A stretch of DNA of 36,803 nt from Nitrosopelagicus sp964511265 (lineage in GTDB: Archaea; Thermoproteota; Nitrososphaeria; Nitrososphaerales; Nitrosopumilaceae). A model generated the notes under the pieces. It did no database searches. It was given only the letters and a program-made list of their open reading frames with translations, and had not been told where the DNA came from. Below are positions 16,734 through 25,354 of the stretch, one piece after another. The number at the start of each line of letters is the position of its first letter. The first letter of the stretch is position 1. The translations under genes and the position numbers were made by a program. The stretch covers positions 1 through 36,803 of the forward strand of contig CAZEES010000011.1 in assembly GCA_964511265.1 (NCBI GenBank), read 5' to 3'.

Positions 16734-17414
16734 TTATTCACTTTTTGATTCCAACATTTCTTTTACTTGATCAGTTAAATTTGCAACATGTGCTTGTTCT
16801 TCGATCAATTCAATTGCTTGTATCGCCTTTAATAATCCATTTGGATCATCAGAAGAAACAACAAGTAATCCATTTTGACCAATAGTAACTTGACTGTTAG
16901 TTGATGATTCAATCATTTGTATCATTGAACCACGTTTACCAATTAATCGTGGTACTTTATTTGGAGAAATTTTTACTAATTCGCCCGAATCAATCTTACC
17001 TAATTCACGACCACTAATTGTAATAAGTGGATCACGAGTTTTATCAGCATTTACGATTCTTGCAGCAATTAAATCACCTTTAGCTAATTTAGCAGTCATA
17101 TCATCAGAGCTTGAAGAATAGTCTCTACCGAAAACATCACTAGCAGGAAGCATCCCAACGTAACAAGAATTAATGTCTGCAGTCCAAGATAATGAAGAAT
17201 GAGATGTAATTTTTCCAATTACTAAATCATCATCTTTTGGCATGTAACCACCGGTAAGAGGAATTACTCTAACACTGCCATCATGCACATCAGATAAACC
17301 AATAATAGTTGATACAATACTATCCCCAACTTGAATAGTATTTTGCTCAGCTCTATAAGGACCGGAAGTGATTGTTTCGCCAGGAATTACATGACGCTTT
17401 CTATCATTACTCAT
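16734..17414 (-). CDS. rrp4: Exosome complex component Rrp4 (RNA-binding cap)
   Basis: Cap subunit that gives the exosome RNA binding and poly(A) preference. The N-terminal domain (VIPGETITSGPYRAEQNTIQVGD, about 8-30) is followed by an S1 domain (about 60-130) and a KH domain (VPRLIGKRGSMIQMIE, about 153-168, with the GxxG-like loop). Length is 226 residues. The start overlaps the SBDS stop (ATGA). Confidence 0.95.
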   Translation of the reverse strand: MSNDRKRHVIPGETITSGPYRAEQNTIQVGDSIVSTIIGLSDVHDGSVRVIPLTGGYMPKDDDLVIGKITSHSSLSWTADINSCYVGMLPASDVFGRDYSSSSDDMTAKLAKGDLIAARIVNADKTRDPLITISGRELGKIDSGELVKISPNKVPRLIGKRGSMIQMIESSTNSQVTIGQNGLLVVSSDDPNGLLKAIQAIELIEEQAHVANLTDQVKEMLESKSE

Positions 17415-18118
17415 TTTTGTACCTCAACGTTAGCAGTACCTTTTGTAATTGCGCCTAATCTGTCGATCACGCTTGGTCTTGCGGCAGCGGGTATTTCAAG
17501 TATTGCTTTTAATGAGCCGTTTGGTTGCCAATCTTCTTTTTTTAGACTGCCAGTTGATTTTAGTACAGTATAAGATTGTGCCACAAATTGCGCAGGGACA
17601 GAAATTTCAAGAGTTAGGTTTTCAGTTTTTAATGGGATAACAGGTCGTAGTTTTTCAACAATATCTTTAATTTGTTCATCTGGGTTTTTGAATGGATCCA
17701 CTGAAACACGTGCATCGGTCATTGCTTGTTCAATTCTTAGCGGAGGGTGTGGAAAATGTGTTTTAGGATCAACATATGTCTTAGCAATAAAAGTGACAAT
17801 CTGTTTGCGTTTGTCTGAAGTCATTTTTTTTCTTTGTTCAGTAGTAAGATTTAGTTCTCCTTTTTGCATCATAATTTCGGCTATTTTTGTTGCATCATCA
17901 GTTTTGAATGCTTTGAGAAGTAATTCGCTAGATGCGCGTTTACCTTTTCCAGAATCAGTGTATATTTCATCAGATACAAGTATTTTAGATATCTCAGAAA
18001 TTTTGCCTAATTTGTAATCGAATGCAGGATCAGGCTTGACCAATATTTCAAATTTTTCATTATCAAAACTATACTTGACAACAGTGACTTTATCCATAAT
18101 ATAGGGATCAAAGTACAT
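17411..18118 (-). CDS. sbds: Ribosome maturation protein SBDS homologue
   Basis: Archaeal homologue of the Shwachman-Bodian-Diamond protein, which acts in late 60S/50S maturation. The three-domain layout is visible: the N-terminal FYSH domain with VVKYSFDNEKFEILVKPD and SDEIYTDSGKGKRAS, a central helical domain with LTTEQRKKMTSDKRKQIVTFIAK and HFPHPPLRIEQAM, and a C-terminal ferredoxin-like domain. Length is 235 residues. Two starts are possible, ATG 18118 and ATG 18097 (MDKVTVVKY); the second matches the usual family start slightly better, but I cannot decide. It is the first gene of the exosome superoperon. Confidence 0.94.
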   Translation of the reverse strand: MYFDPYIMDKVTVVKYSFDNEKFEILVKPDPAFDYKLGKISEISKILVSDEIYTDSGKGKRASSELLLKAFKTDDATKIAEIMMQKGELNLTTEQRKKMTSDKRKQIVTFIAKTYVDPKTHFPHPPLRIEQAMTDARVSVDPFKNPDEQIKDIVEKLRPVIPLKTENLTLEISVPAQFVAQSYTVLKSTGSLKKEDWQPNGSLKAILEIPAAARPSVIDRLGAITKGTANVEVQK

Positions 18119-18150
18119 TCGTATTTATCTCTGATGAAAAAAGTACTACA

Positions 18151-18160
18151 TTTTTATTAG
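18151..18160 (+). promoter_or_regulatory. TATA-like box for rpoD
   Basis: TTTTTATTAG ends 24 nt before the TTG start of rpoD, with no Shine-Dalgarno visible, consistent with leaderless or near-leaderless transcription of the rpoD-L18e-L13-S9 operon. Confidence 0.45.
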
Positions 18161-18184
18161 TACAATATGTTTTTTGATTAAGAT

Positions 18185-18787
18185 TTGTCTCTAGAAATTA
18201 TTAATGAAAATGAACAGAAAGTCTCAGTAAAGATTAAGGGCGTTCCACTTCAATATGCAAATGCATTAAGAAGGATTTGCCTAAATGGAGTTCCAATTTA
18301 TGCCGTTGAGAGTGTAGATGTTTTAGAAAATTCATCAGTGTTAGCAGACGAAGGTGTTGCTCATAGAGTGGGCTTGATTCCTTTAAAGACCGATTTGGAA
18401 GCATCTAAGGACGGAAATGAGAGTGACAAGATAATGCTCACATTAGATTCAGGTGTTTCAGATGAAACAAGAACAATTCTGTCAGGAGATTTAAAATCAC
18501 AAGATGACAATATTATCCCCACATCAAATGATATTCCAATAGTTACTCTTGCACCAGGTCAATCATTAAAGATTGAAGCATATGCAAGATTGGGTAAAGG
18601 AACAGAACATGCAAAGTGGAATTCAGCAAATATTGCAACATTAACTGAATCTGAAAAAGATGATGAGAGAGTTCTAACAGTAGAATCAACAGGAGCACTG
18701 GATCCAAAACACATCATATTATCAAGTGTAGAACAATTATCAAACAGATTGTCTGAATTTAAGACAATCATGTCTGAGATCAAGTAA
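18185..18787 (+). CDS. rpoD: DNA-directed RNA polymerase subunit D
   Basis: Archaeal counterpart of bacterial alpha and eukaryotic Rpb3; it dimerises with subunit L to nucleate RNA polymerase. The dimerisation motif GVPLQYANALRRICLNGVP (about 19-37) and ADEGVAHRVGLIPLKTDLE are clear. Length is 200 residues, shorter than euryarchaeal forms that carry a ferredoxin-like insertion; I see no cysteine cluster, so the Fe-S domain is absent. The start is TTG. Confidence 0.95.
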   Translation: MSLEIINENEQKVSVKIKGVPLQYANALRRICLNGVPIYAVESVDVLENSSVLADEGVAHRVGLIPLKTDLEASKDGNESDKIMLTLDSGVSDETRTILSGDLKSQDDNIIPTSNDIPIVTLAPGQSLKIEAYARLGKGTEHAKWNSANIATLTESEKDDERVLTVESTGALDPKHIILSSVEQLSNRLSEFKTIMSEIK

Positions 18788-18826
18788 GACAACATATTAT
18801 ATTTGGGTAAATTGGCGATTTGACTT

Positions 18827-19174
18827 ATGGTAACACAAGCTAAAGTGAATGCATTGAAAATCTTGAAAAAGGCATCAAGAGATAATGATGCGCCTATTTG
18901 GGCAAAAGTTGCAGATTTCGTTCAAAAATCAAGATCAAATCAAAAGACCGTAAATCTCAATAAGATTGATGAAACAACAGAAGATGGAAATGCCATAGTT
19001 ATCACGGGTAAAGTTTTAGGAACAGGAAATCTTTCACACAAAGTTTCAGTTTCATCGTTTTCAATTTCAAACTCTGCTGCAAAAAAAATTAAAGAATCAG
19101 GTGGAGAAGTGTTAAAGTTTTCAGAAATGATAGAAAAATTTCCAACAGGTAAAGGAGTTAAAATAATTGGCTAA
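18827..19174 (+). CDS. rpl18e: 50S ribosomal protein L18e
   Basis: Eukaryote/archaea-type large-subunit protein in the L15/L18e fold. Recognised by AKVNALKILKKASRDNDAPIW, VNLNKIDE, VLGTGNLSHKVSVSSFSIS and the C-terminal GKGVKIIG. Length is 115 residues. It lies 39 nt after rpoD and overlaps L13 by 8 nt, in the standard order rpoD-L18e-L13-S9. Confidence 0.94.
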   Translation: MVTQAKVNALKILKKASRDNDAPIWAKVADFVQKSRSNQKTVNLNKIDETTEDGNAIVITGKVLGTGNLSHKVSVSSFSISNSAAKKIKESGGEVLKFSEMIEKFPTGKGVKIIG

Positions 19175-19661
19175 ATGGAATAACAGAAAATCTCAAACCG
19201 AACAACGACAAGTCATTGACTTGAGTAAACCAACAGTTGTTGATGGTACAAATTTGATTGCAGGAAGACTTGCATCAAATGTTGCAAAATTATTAAGAAA
19301 AGGAAATAGAGTTTCAGTAGTTAATTGTGATAGAATTATGATGAGTGGAAAAAAATCAAGCATTGTTGGAGAGTATAGAGACTTTTTAAAAATTAACAGC
19401 ATTATCAATTACAAACATGGACCTAAACATCCTAGAAGACCAGATACCGTAATTGCAAGAATGATTAGAGGAATGCTTCCGTATGAAGATAAACCATCTG
19501 GAAAAACTGATTTATCACGATTAAGAACTTACATTGGAGTTCCAAAGGAGGTAAAAGGTCTAGAAAAAATTCAATTTGAAAAAGCAAAGATTAGAAAAGA
19601 TTCATCAAGTTATACAACAATGGCAGAGATAAGTAGATACATCGGAGGAACAAACTTTTGA
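19167..19661 (+). CDS. rpl13: 50S ribosomal protein L13
   Basis: Early-assembly large-subunit protein. It has VVDGTNLIAGRLASNVAKLLRKG (about 24-46), RRPDTVIARMIRGMLPY and the C-terminal basic helix. Length is 164 residues; the N-terminal 15-20 residues before the core are an archaeal-style extension. The start TTG lies inside the L18e stop region, giving tight coupling. Confidence 0.94.
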   Translation: MAKWNNRKSQTEQRQVIDLSKPTVVDGTNLIAGRLASNVAKLLRKGNRVSVVNCDRIMMSGKKSSIVGEYRDFLKINSIINYKHGPKHPRRPDTVIARMIRGMLPYEDKPSGKTDLSRLRTYIGVPKEVKGLEKIQFEKAKIRKDSSSYTTMAEISRYIGGTNF

Positions 19662-20107
19662 TTCCTAAAACTGAGATTTACTATGCATCAAGAAAAACAT
19701 CTAGTGCGCACGTATACATCACAAAGGGTGTAGGAAAAATAAGAATAAACAACATTCCACTTGAAATGATTGAGCCCGAAGCTTCAAGAGAAGTTATTCT
19801 AGCACCATTAGAGATTATTGGAGATGAGATTAGAGATAAAGTTGATATTTCAATAAGAGTTAGAGGTGGAGGTTTTATGGGACAAGCATATGCATCTGCT
19901 ACTGCAATGTCAAGAGCTTTAATTGGTTGGACAAAATCTAAAAAAGAACCAAAAGACCATCCATTCAACAAATCAACACGTCAGCAATTAAGAGAAAAGA
20001 TTGGAGATTATGATAAATATTTGATCAGTGGAGATGCAAGAAGAAAAGAACCAAAGAAGTTTGGCGGCCCTGGTGCAAGAAGAAGAAAACAGAAATCATA
20101 CAGATAG
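19658..20107 (+). CDS. rps9: 30S ribosomal protein S9
   Basis: Small-subunit protein whose C-terminal tail reaches the P-site tRNA. It has YYASRKTSSAHVYITKGVGKIRINN, RGGGFMGQAYASATAMSRAL, and the invariant-type end GPGARRRKQKSYR. Length is 149 residues. It starts with TTG overlapping the L13 stop (TTGA). RNA polymerase subunit N, which often follows S9 in other archaea, is not present; the operon ends here and meets the convergent leu genes. Confidence 0.95.
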   Translation: MIPKTEIYYASRKTSSAHVYITKGVGKIRINNIPLEMIEPEASREVILAPLEIIGDEIRDKVDISIRVRGGGFMGQAYASATAMSRALIGWTKSKKEPKDHPFNKSTRQQLREKIGDYDKYLISGDARRKEPKKFGGPGARRRKQKSYR

Positions 20108-20121
20108 TCAAACTAGTAGAA

Positions 20122-20127
20122 TTTTTT
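20122..20127 (+). terminator. Possible T-run terminator after the ribosomal operon
   Basis: A TTTTTT run lies 15 nt after the S9 stop, in the only convergent gap of the window that is not overlapped (24 nt before the leuD end). Archaeal termination often uses such T-runs. No hairpin is visible. Confidence 0.35.
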
Positions 20128-20131
20128 GTAT

Positions 20132-20719
20132 TTATTGGAATATTGATACTATAGAAGAATTTTTTTCAAAATTTCCAATTTTTTCATTTTCTTTAAGGGT
20201 AAGATCAATGTCATCTAATCCCTCTAGCAATCTAATTTTTCTATGTGAATCAATTTCAAAAGTTATGAATTCGTCACCAAAAGTGATTTTTTGTGAATTC
20301 AAATCAAGTTCAACTTTGTCTTTGATTTCTAGTAATTTTTCAATTTTTTTGATATCCAAAATGATAGGTAAGACTCCATTTTTGAAGCAATTACTATAGA
20401 AGATATCTGCAAATGAGGGAGAGATGATTACATTAAATCCAAAATCTTTCAATGCCCAGACTGCATGTTCTCTTGAAGAACCACATCCAAAATTTTCATT
20501 TGTGACTAATATTTGAGAGCCTTGATATTTCGAGTCATTTAATACAAAATCACTTTTTTGTTGTCCGTCATGATCAAATCTCCAATCATAAAAAAGGAAT
20601 TTTCCAAAGCCTGATTTTGTAATTAATTTAAGGAATTGTTTTGGAATTATTTGATCTGTATCAACATTTGCTTTATCAAAAGGAGTGATTATGCTAATAA
20701 TTTTAGAAAAAGGTTTCAA
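20132..20719 (-). CDS. leuD: 3-isopropylmalate dehydratase small subunit, bacterial type
   Basis: Swivelling-domain subunit of isopropylmalate isomerase in leucine synthesis. It has the bacterial-type pattern DKANVDTDQIIPKQFLK near the N-terminus and the FGCGSSREHAVWALKDFG motif that marks the family. Length is 195 residues, as in bacterial LeuD (archaeal LeuD is about 160-170). The start is TTG 20719, 3 nt after the leuC stop. It pairs with the bacterial-type LeuC upstream. Confidence 0.93.
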   Translation of the reverse strand: MKPFSKIISIITPFDKANVDTDQIIPKQFLKLITKSGFGKFLFYDWRFDHDGQQKSDFVLNDSKYQGSQILVTNENFGCGSSREHAVWALKDFGFNVIISPSFADIFYSNCFKNGVLPIILDIKKIEKLLEIKDKVELDLNSQKITFGDEFITFEIDSHRKIRLLEGLDDIDLTLKENEKIGNFEKNSSIVSIFQ

Positions 20720-20722
20720 GTC

Positions 20723-22132
20723 TTAACACCATTCCCTCACATCAACAAAATGTCCAGCAATTGCAGAAGATGCGGCCATAACAGGACTAACAAGATGAGT
20801 TCTCCCGCCGGAGCCTTGTCTTCCCTCAAAATTTCTATTAGACGTACTGGCACAACGTTCACCAGGCTTTAGAATATCAGGGTTCATTCCCAGACACATA
20901 CTGCAACCTGATTCTCTCCACTCAAAGTTAGCATCTTTGAAAATTTTATCCAATCCTAATTTTTCAGCCTCATGTTTAACCATTTGTGAGCCTGGTACAA
21001 CCATTGCATTAACATTAGGATTTACTGTTTTACCTTTGACAATTTTTGCTGCATCTATCAAATCTTCCAAGCGAGAATTAGTACAAGAACCAATAAAGAC
21101 TCTATCTATCGAGATGTCAACAATTGGAGTTTCAGGTTCTAACGCCATGTAGGATAACGCTTTTTTTGCACTTTCAATTTGTACTTCATTATTCTGACCA
21201 AATTCTTCAGGAGTAGGAACTGTACCTGTGACATCAGATACCATTGAAGGGTTTGTTCCCCAACTTACTTGAGGTTCAATTTTTTCTACATCAATTGTAA
21301 AACTTTTATCAAATTTGGAATTACTATCAGTTACTAGGTTTTTTTTCCAGTAATCAACTAGTTCATCATAATTTTTGGGCGTATATTGCCGATTATTGAT
21401 ATAATCAAATGATTTTTCATCGGGAGCAATTAAACCAGCTCTAGAACCAGCCTCAATTGACATATTACAAATTGTCATTCGTTGTTCCATGGATAGATCA
21501 GTTATTGCTTCACCGCGATATTCCAATACATGACCAGTGCCACCATTAGTTCCAATCCTTTTGATAATACTTAGAATTATGTCCTTAGAAGTAACGGCAA
21601 AAGGGTTTTTTCGCTTACCGTGAGCTAGAATTTCAAATGTTTTTGGTTTTTCAAGCCAAAGTGTTTGAGTTGCAAGAGTGTGTTCAACTTCACTTGTTCC
21701 AATACCAAATGCAAAGGCACCAAATGCACCTTGCGTGGAGGTGTGACTATCACCACAAACTATTGTGCTACCAGGTAGAGTAATTCCTAATTGAGGACCT
21801 ATTACATGTACAATTCCTTGGTTAGGATCATTAATTCCAAATAGCTTTATTCCAAAATCCTTACAATTTTTTTCTAGAGTTTTAATTTGTGTAGATGAAG
21901 TTTCGTCAATCATTGGCAGACTTCTATCAGTTGTAGGAACATTGTGATCAATTGTTGCAATGGTCAGATCTGGACGTCGAACCGTTCTCTGGTTAAGTCT
22001 TAACCCATCAAATGCTTGTGGGGAAGTTACCTCATGGACTAGATGACGATCAATATAGATCAGAGAAGGTTCATTTTCTCTTTCAACTACAACATGAGAA
22101 TTCCATATTTTCTCAAATAGTGTTTCTGTCAT
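20723..22132 (-). CDS. leuC: 3-isopropylmalate dehydratase large subunit, bacterial type
   Basis: Fe-S aconitase-family subunit that isomerises 2- to 3-isopropylmalate. The N-terminal IYIDRHLVHEVTSPQAFDGLR and the TIDHNVPT region are typical of bacterial LeuC. Cluster cysteines occur in FIGSCTNSRLEDL and in SGCSMCLGMNPD near the C-terminus. Length is 469 residues, normal for this type. It is one of two large subunits in this stretch; the other (22621-23907) is of the archaeal type. Confidence 0.94.
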   Translation of the reverse strand: MTETLFEKIWNSHVVVERENEPSLIYIDRHLVHEVTSPQAFDGLRLNQRTVRRPDLTIATIDHNVPTTDRSLPMIDETSSTQIKTLEKNCKDFGIKLFGINDPNQGIVHVIGPQLGITLPGSTIVCGDSHTSTQGAFGAFAFGIGTSEVEHTLATQTLWLEKPKTFEILAHGKRKNPFAVTSKDIILSIIKRIGTNGGTGHVLEYRGEAITDLSMEQRMTICNMSIEAGSRAGLIAPDEKSFDYINNRQYTPKNYDELVDYWKKNLVTDSNSKFDKSFTIDVEKIEPQVSWGTNPSMVSDVTGTVPTPEEFGQNNEVQIESAKKALSYMALEPETPIVDISIDRVFIGSCTNSRLEDLIDAAKIVKGKTVNPNVNAMVVPGSQMVKHEAEKLGLDKIFKDANFEWRESGCSMCLGMNPDILKPGERCASTSNRNFEGRQGSGGRTHLVSPVMAASSAIAGHFVDVREWC

Positions 22133-22141
22133 TGATTATAT

Positions 22142-22624
22142 TCACTTTTTATATTTGAAAAGTCCTCCAGCAGTAATAATTTTTGCAATTATTTCTGAGA
22201 AAGGCTTCATAGTGTATGTTTCATTTTTTGTAATATTTTTTATCTCATTTTTTTCAATGTTAATTTCTAATTGATCAGCATTAGATATTTTTTGATAAGT
22301 TTCATCATCTATCTCAATTGGTAACAAAAATGCACCATCAACAGAATTTCTATAGAATATTCTTGCAAAAGAGGTAGCAATTACTGCTTTGATTCCACAT
22401 GTTGATAATGCAATAGGTGCATGTTCTCTTGAAGAGCCACATCCAAAATTTTTTCCTGCAACAATGAAATCACCATCTTTAACTTTTGATGGAAAGTCAG
22501 GATCAATTCCCTCCATCGCATGTGTTGCCAATTCATCATAATCATGGATTTTCAAATATGTTCCAGGTATTATGACATCAGTATCGATGTTATCCTGTTG
22601 GTATTTTATGACATTACCAATCAA
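22142..22624 (-). CDS. Archaeal-type isopropylmalate/homoaconitate dehydratase small subunit
   Basis: A second, shorter LeuD-like subunit (160 residues) of the archaeal/HACN type: DNIDTDVIIPGTYLKIHDYDE near the N-terminus and FGCGSSREHAPIALSTCGIKAV in the centre. The loop after IIPGTYL (KIHD) is the region that governs substrate choice between isopropylmalate and homoaconitate in this family; it does not let me decide the substrate. The start is TTG overlapping the large-subunit stop (TTGA), so it is coupled to its own partner rather than to the bacterial-type pair. Confidence 0.9.
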   Translation of the reverse strand: MIGNVIKYQQDNIDTDVIIPGTYLKIHDYDELATHAMEGIDPDFPSKVKDGDFIVAGKNFGCGSSREHAPIALSTCGIKAVIATSFARIFYRNSVDGAFLLPIEIDDETYQKISNADQLEINIEKNEIKNITKNETYTMKPFSEIIAKIITAGGLFKYKK

Positions 22625-23907
22625 TTCAAATCCCTCGGATCAGTAAGTTTTCCAGTTACAGCAGATGCAGCAGCAACTTGTGGAGAAGCAAGATAAGTTT
22701 GAGAATCAACATGTCCCATACGTCCTGGGAAATTCCTATTTGTGGTACTAACACAAATTTCATCTTTTGCTAAGACACCCATGTGTGCGCCACAACATGC
22801 ACCACATGTTGGGGGACCTACAGTTGCGCCAGCATCTAGAAATATTTCTATTAATCCATTCTTGACCGCTTTTTTGTATATAGAGATTGCAGCAGGTAAT
22901 ACTTCAGTTCGTATTTTTACTTGTCGTCCTTTTAGAATTTTTGCGGCAGCTAAAAGATCTTCATATTTTGCGCCAGTGCAAGAGCCAATGTATGATTTAT
23001 CTAATTCAGTGGAAGACAATTCTCTTGCAACCGTAATATTTTCAGGAGAAAATGGTTTTGCTACTGTTGGTTCTAATTCAGATGCTTCATATTCAAAGAT
23101 TTTAGAATATTCTGCATCTACATCTCCACGGAATACTGATGCATTAGTTGCACCTCTTTCGTTTAGATATTGAACTGTTTTTTCATCAGATTCGATTATT
23201 CCATTTTTTGCACCAGCTTCAGTTGTCATATTAGTTAATGTCAACCTACTTTCAATTGACATTTCATCAATCCCTGTTCCTCCAAATTGCATAGTATTGT
23301 ATGCACCACCATCAGTACCAATATCACCAATAATTTTCAAAATGAGATCCTTAGCCATTACATGAGAAGGCAATTTACCATTAAGTTTGAAATAATATGT
23401 TTCAGGAACTTTGAACCAAATTTCTCCATTTAGTAATACATACGCAACATCAGTATGGCCTAGACCACAAGCAAAAGCACCTAGTGCACCAGTAGTGTTG
23501 GTATGTGAATCACCGCCGACATAAACTTCTCCGGGATTAACCAACGCTTCCTCATGTGAGAGAGTATGACATATCCCATATTGACCCATTCCATACTTGA
23601 AATGTTTTTTGATATCATATTTTTTCGAAAAATTTGACAATTTTACAATATTTTCTGCAGAGATTTTTTCAGCAGAGGGGACAAAGTGATCTTCAGCAAT
23701 CCAAACTTTTGATGAATCATGTAATTTTGATGTATCAATCCCTTGTTTTTGTAATTTGTCAAAAACTTTCAAGACTCCGGGCCCAGAGACATCATGAACC
23801 ATTACTTTATCGACTTTAGCAAAAATAACATCATCTGGAGATACACTAGTTTCACCAGAAGCATGTGCCAATATTTTTTCAGTTATGTTCATGAACGACA
23901 ATGCCAT
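22621..23907 (-). CDS. Archaeal-type isopropylmalate/homoaconitate dehydratase large subunit
   Basis: Aconitase-superfamily large subunit of the archaeal LeuC/HACN group, 428 residues. Features: VDKVMVHDVSGPGVLKVFDKL, VYVGGDSHTNTTGALGAFACG, SYIGSCTGAKYEDLLAAAKIL and the cysteine-rich CGACCGAHMG, with C-terminal STTNRNFPGRMGH. The cysteines fit the [4Fe-4S] ligand set. An internal ATG at 23892 (residue 6) is a possible alternative start. It could act in leucine synthesis, in LysW-dependent lysine synthesis, or in both. Confidence 0.92.
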   Translation of the reverse strand: MALSFMNITEKILAHASGETSVSPDDVIFAKVDKVMVHDVSGPGVLKVFDKLQKQGIDTSKLHDSSKVWIAEDHFVPSAEKISAENIVKLSNFSKKYDIKKHFKYGMGQYGICHTLSHEEALVNPGEVYVGGDSHTNTTGALGAFACGLGHTDVAYVLLNGEIWFKVPETYYFKLNGKLPSHVMAKDLILKIIGDIGTDGGAYNTMQFGGTGIDEMSIESRLTLTNMTTEAGAKNGIIESDEKTVQYLNERGATNASVFRGDVDAEYSKIFEYEASELEPTVAKPFSPENITVARELSSTELDKSYIGSCTGAKYEDLLAAAKILKGRQVKIRTEVLPAAISIYKKAVKNGLIEIFLDAGATVGPPTCGACCGAHMGVLAKDEICVSTTNRNFPGRMGHVDSQTYLASPQVAAASAVTGKLTDPRDLN

Positions 23908-23964
23908 CGATTAAGATTAAAAGCTTTTCAGAACAATAATTAGAGAATAATATGGGAAATAGGT

Positions 23965-24729
23965 ATGAATTTGACAGTAATTCCACTTAGGAGTGAGAAA
24001 AAAGATGGGAAATTTTGCTTTTTTGAGGAACTGAAAAAGATTCTACAATACAACAACTTTGTAATTAAAGATGGAGATGTGTTAGTTATTTCAAGTAAAT
24101 TTATCTCGAATTCTCAAGGGCGAATTTTAGAAATCGAAAATTCAAAAGTTTGCGATGAAGCAAGAAGAATTGCAAAAAAATTCAATTCCAATGAAAAATT
24201 TATGGAGATTGTTTTAAGAGAATCAGACAAAATTTTGGGAGGAGTTGCAGGATTTGTAATGTCTACTACTAATGGCATACTAGCACCTAATGCAGGGATT
24301 GATAGATCTAATTCTAAAGAAACAAAAATAGTTCTTTATCCTAACGAGCCTTACAAGTTTGCCGAAGAATTAAAAAGAAAAATTTTTCTTGAATTGGATT
24401 TGCATGTAGGAATAATTGTAGTAGATAGTAGATTAATGCCAGCGAGAATTGGTACAACAGGAGTTACAATTGCTTGCGCGGGAATAGAGCCTACAAGAGA
24501 TTTACGTGGAGAGAAAGACTTGGATGGAAATCCACTAAAGGTTACATTTCAAGCAACTGCAGACAATTTGGCATCAATAGCAAACCACAAAATGGGAGAG
24601 GGAGATGATCTACATCCAATAGCAATTGTGAGAGATTCAGAATGTAAGATTACGGATAGAAGAATAATTCCAGAAGAGATGATAATACCATATGAACAAT
24701 GTGTGTACATTCGTAGTTTTTCAGATTGA
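23965..24729 (+). CDS. cofE: Coenzyme F420-0:L-glutamate ligase
   Basis: Adds glutamate to F420-0 with GTP to build coenzyme F420, the deazaflavin redox cofactor. Family hallmarks are the N-terminal VIPLRSEKKDG, GDVLVISSKFISNSQGR (about 37-53), APNAGIDRSN, and the C-terminal half with VGIIVVDSRLMPARIGTTGVTIACAGIEP and LASIANHKMGEGDD. Length is 254 residues. It stands alone on the plus strand, divergent from the leu genes. Its presence implies that the organism makes F420. Confidence 0.93.
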   Translation: MNLTVIPLRSEKKDGKFCFFEELKKILQYNNFVIKDGDVLVISSKFISNSQGRILEIENSKVCDEARRIAKKFNSNEKFMEIVLRESDKILGGVAGFVMSTTNGILAPNAGIDRSNSKETKIVLYPNEPYKFAEELKRKIFLELDLHVGIIVVDSRLMPARIGTTGVTIACAGIEPTRDLRGEKDLDGNPLKVTFQATADNLASIANHKMGEGDDLHPIAIVRDSECKITDRRIIPEEMIIPYEQCVYIRSFSD

Positions 24730-24770
24730 ATATGCTAGTATTAAATATGAGATTTCTTCAAAGGGATTAA

Positions 24771-25322
24771 ATGGAATATGTAACTAAATATCCAAAAACT
24801 GTTTCACTTGGAGATGACGGAGACAATAAGATTCATGTTGATAAAAAAACAGGAGTAGAGGAATTACATTTAATCGTTAAAGAAAGTGCAGAAAAAATGA
24901 GGAGGGTTCTTTTTGAAGAGGGATTTACGGCAGTGAAATTTGAGCATAAACAACCACTTCAGATTGGAGATGGGTTGTCATTGAAATTAAAAAAACCATG
25001 GGAGATGCATGTAAGATTATTCAGCAATACAAAAGACAGTATTTCAATTCAAGGTGAAGTTGAGATCTCAAGAGATTATTTACAGCATTTATTCAGTCAA
25101 CGTACCGCAGTTATCTATGAGATTGAGACAATTCTAAAGAAAAATGGAATAAAATATGATATTCTGAATAAAAGAATTAGCAAATATGTTCACAAAGTGT
25201 TAGATGAATACAAAATAAAATTAGTTACTCCAGATATTCCAGTTTTTGCATGGAAGCCTATGTTATTTATGATTGGAACCGTGGGAGCAATGTATCTTTG
25301 GAAATATTTGCATACTCTTTGA
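24771..25322 (+). CDS. Hypothetical protein with C-terminal membrane anchor, 183 aa
   Basis: I do not recognise this protein. About 150 soluble residues include a likely beta-rich middle (LSLKLKKPWEMHVRLFSN, SIQGEVEISRDYLQHL) and charged helices. A single hydrophobic segment (about 158-178, VFAWKPMLFMIGTVGAMYLW) is followed by only a few residues, so it looks tail-anchored with the bulk facing the cytoplasm. There is no signal peptide or cysteine. It lies 41 nt after cofE on the same strand and may share its transcript. Confidence 0.72.
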   Translation: MEYVTKYPKTVSLGDDGDNKIHVDKKTGVEELHLIVKESAEKMRRVLFEEGFTAVKFEHKQPLQIGDGLSLKLKKPWEMHVRLFSNTKDSISIQGEVEISRDYLQHLFSQRTAVIYEIETILKKNGIKYDILNKRISKYVHKVLDEYKIKLVTPDIPVFAWKPMLFMIGTVGAMYLWKYLHTL

Positions 25323-25354
25323 AGCTTTAATTATTAATCATAAGAATAGACTAC

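Noticed and set aside
20108..20131. Search for rpoN or another small gene after S9
   Set aside because: Only 24 nt separate S9 from leuD; nothing fits there.
22742..23173. A 143-aa plus-strand frame inside the archaeal-type leuC
   Set aside because: Antisense to a strongly conserved aconitase-family gene; no independent support.
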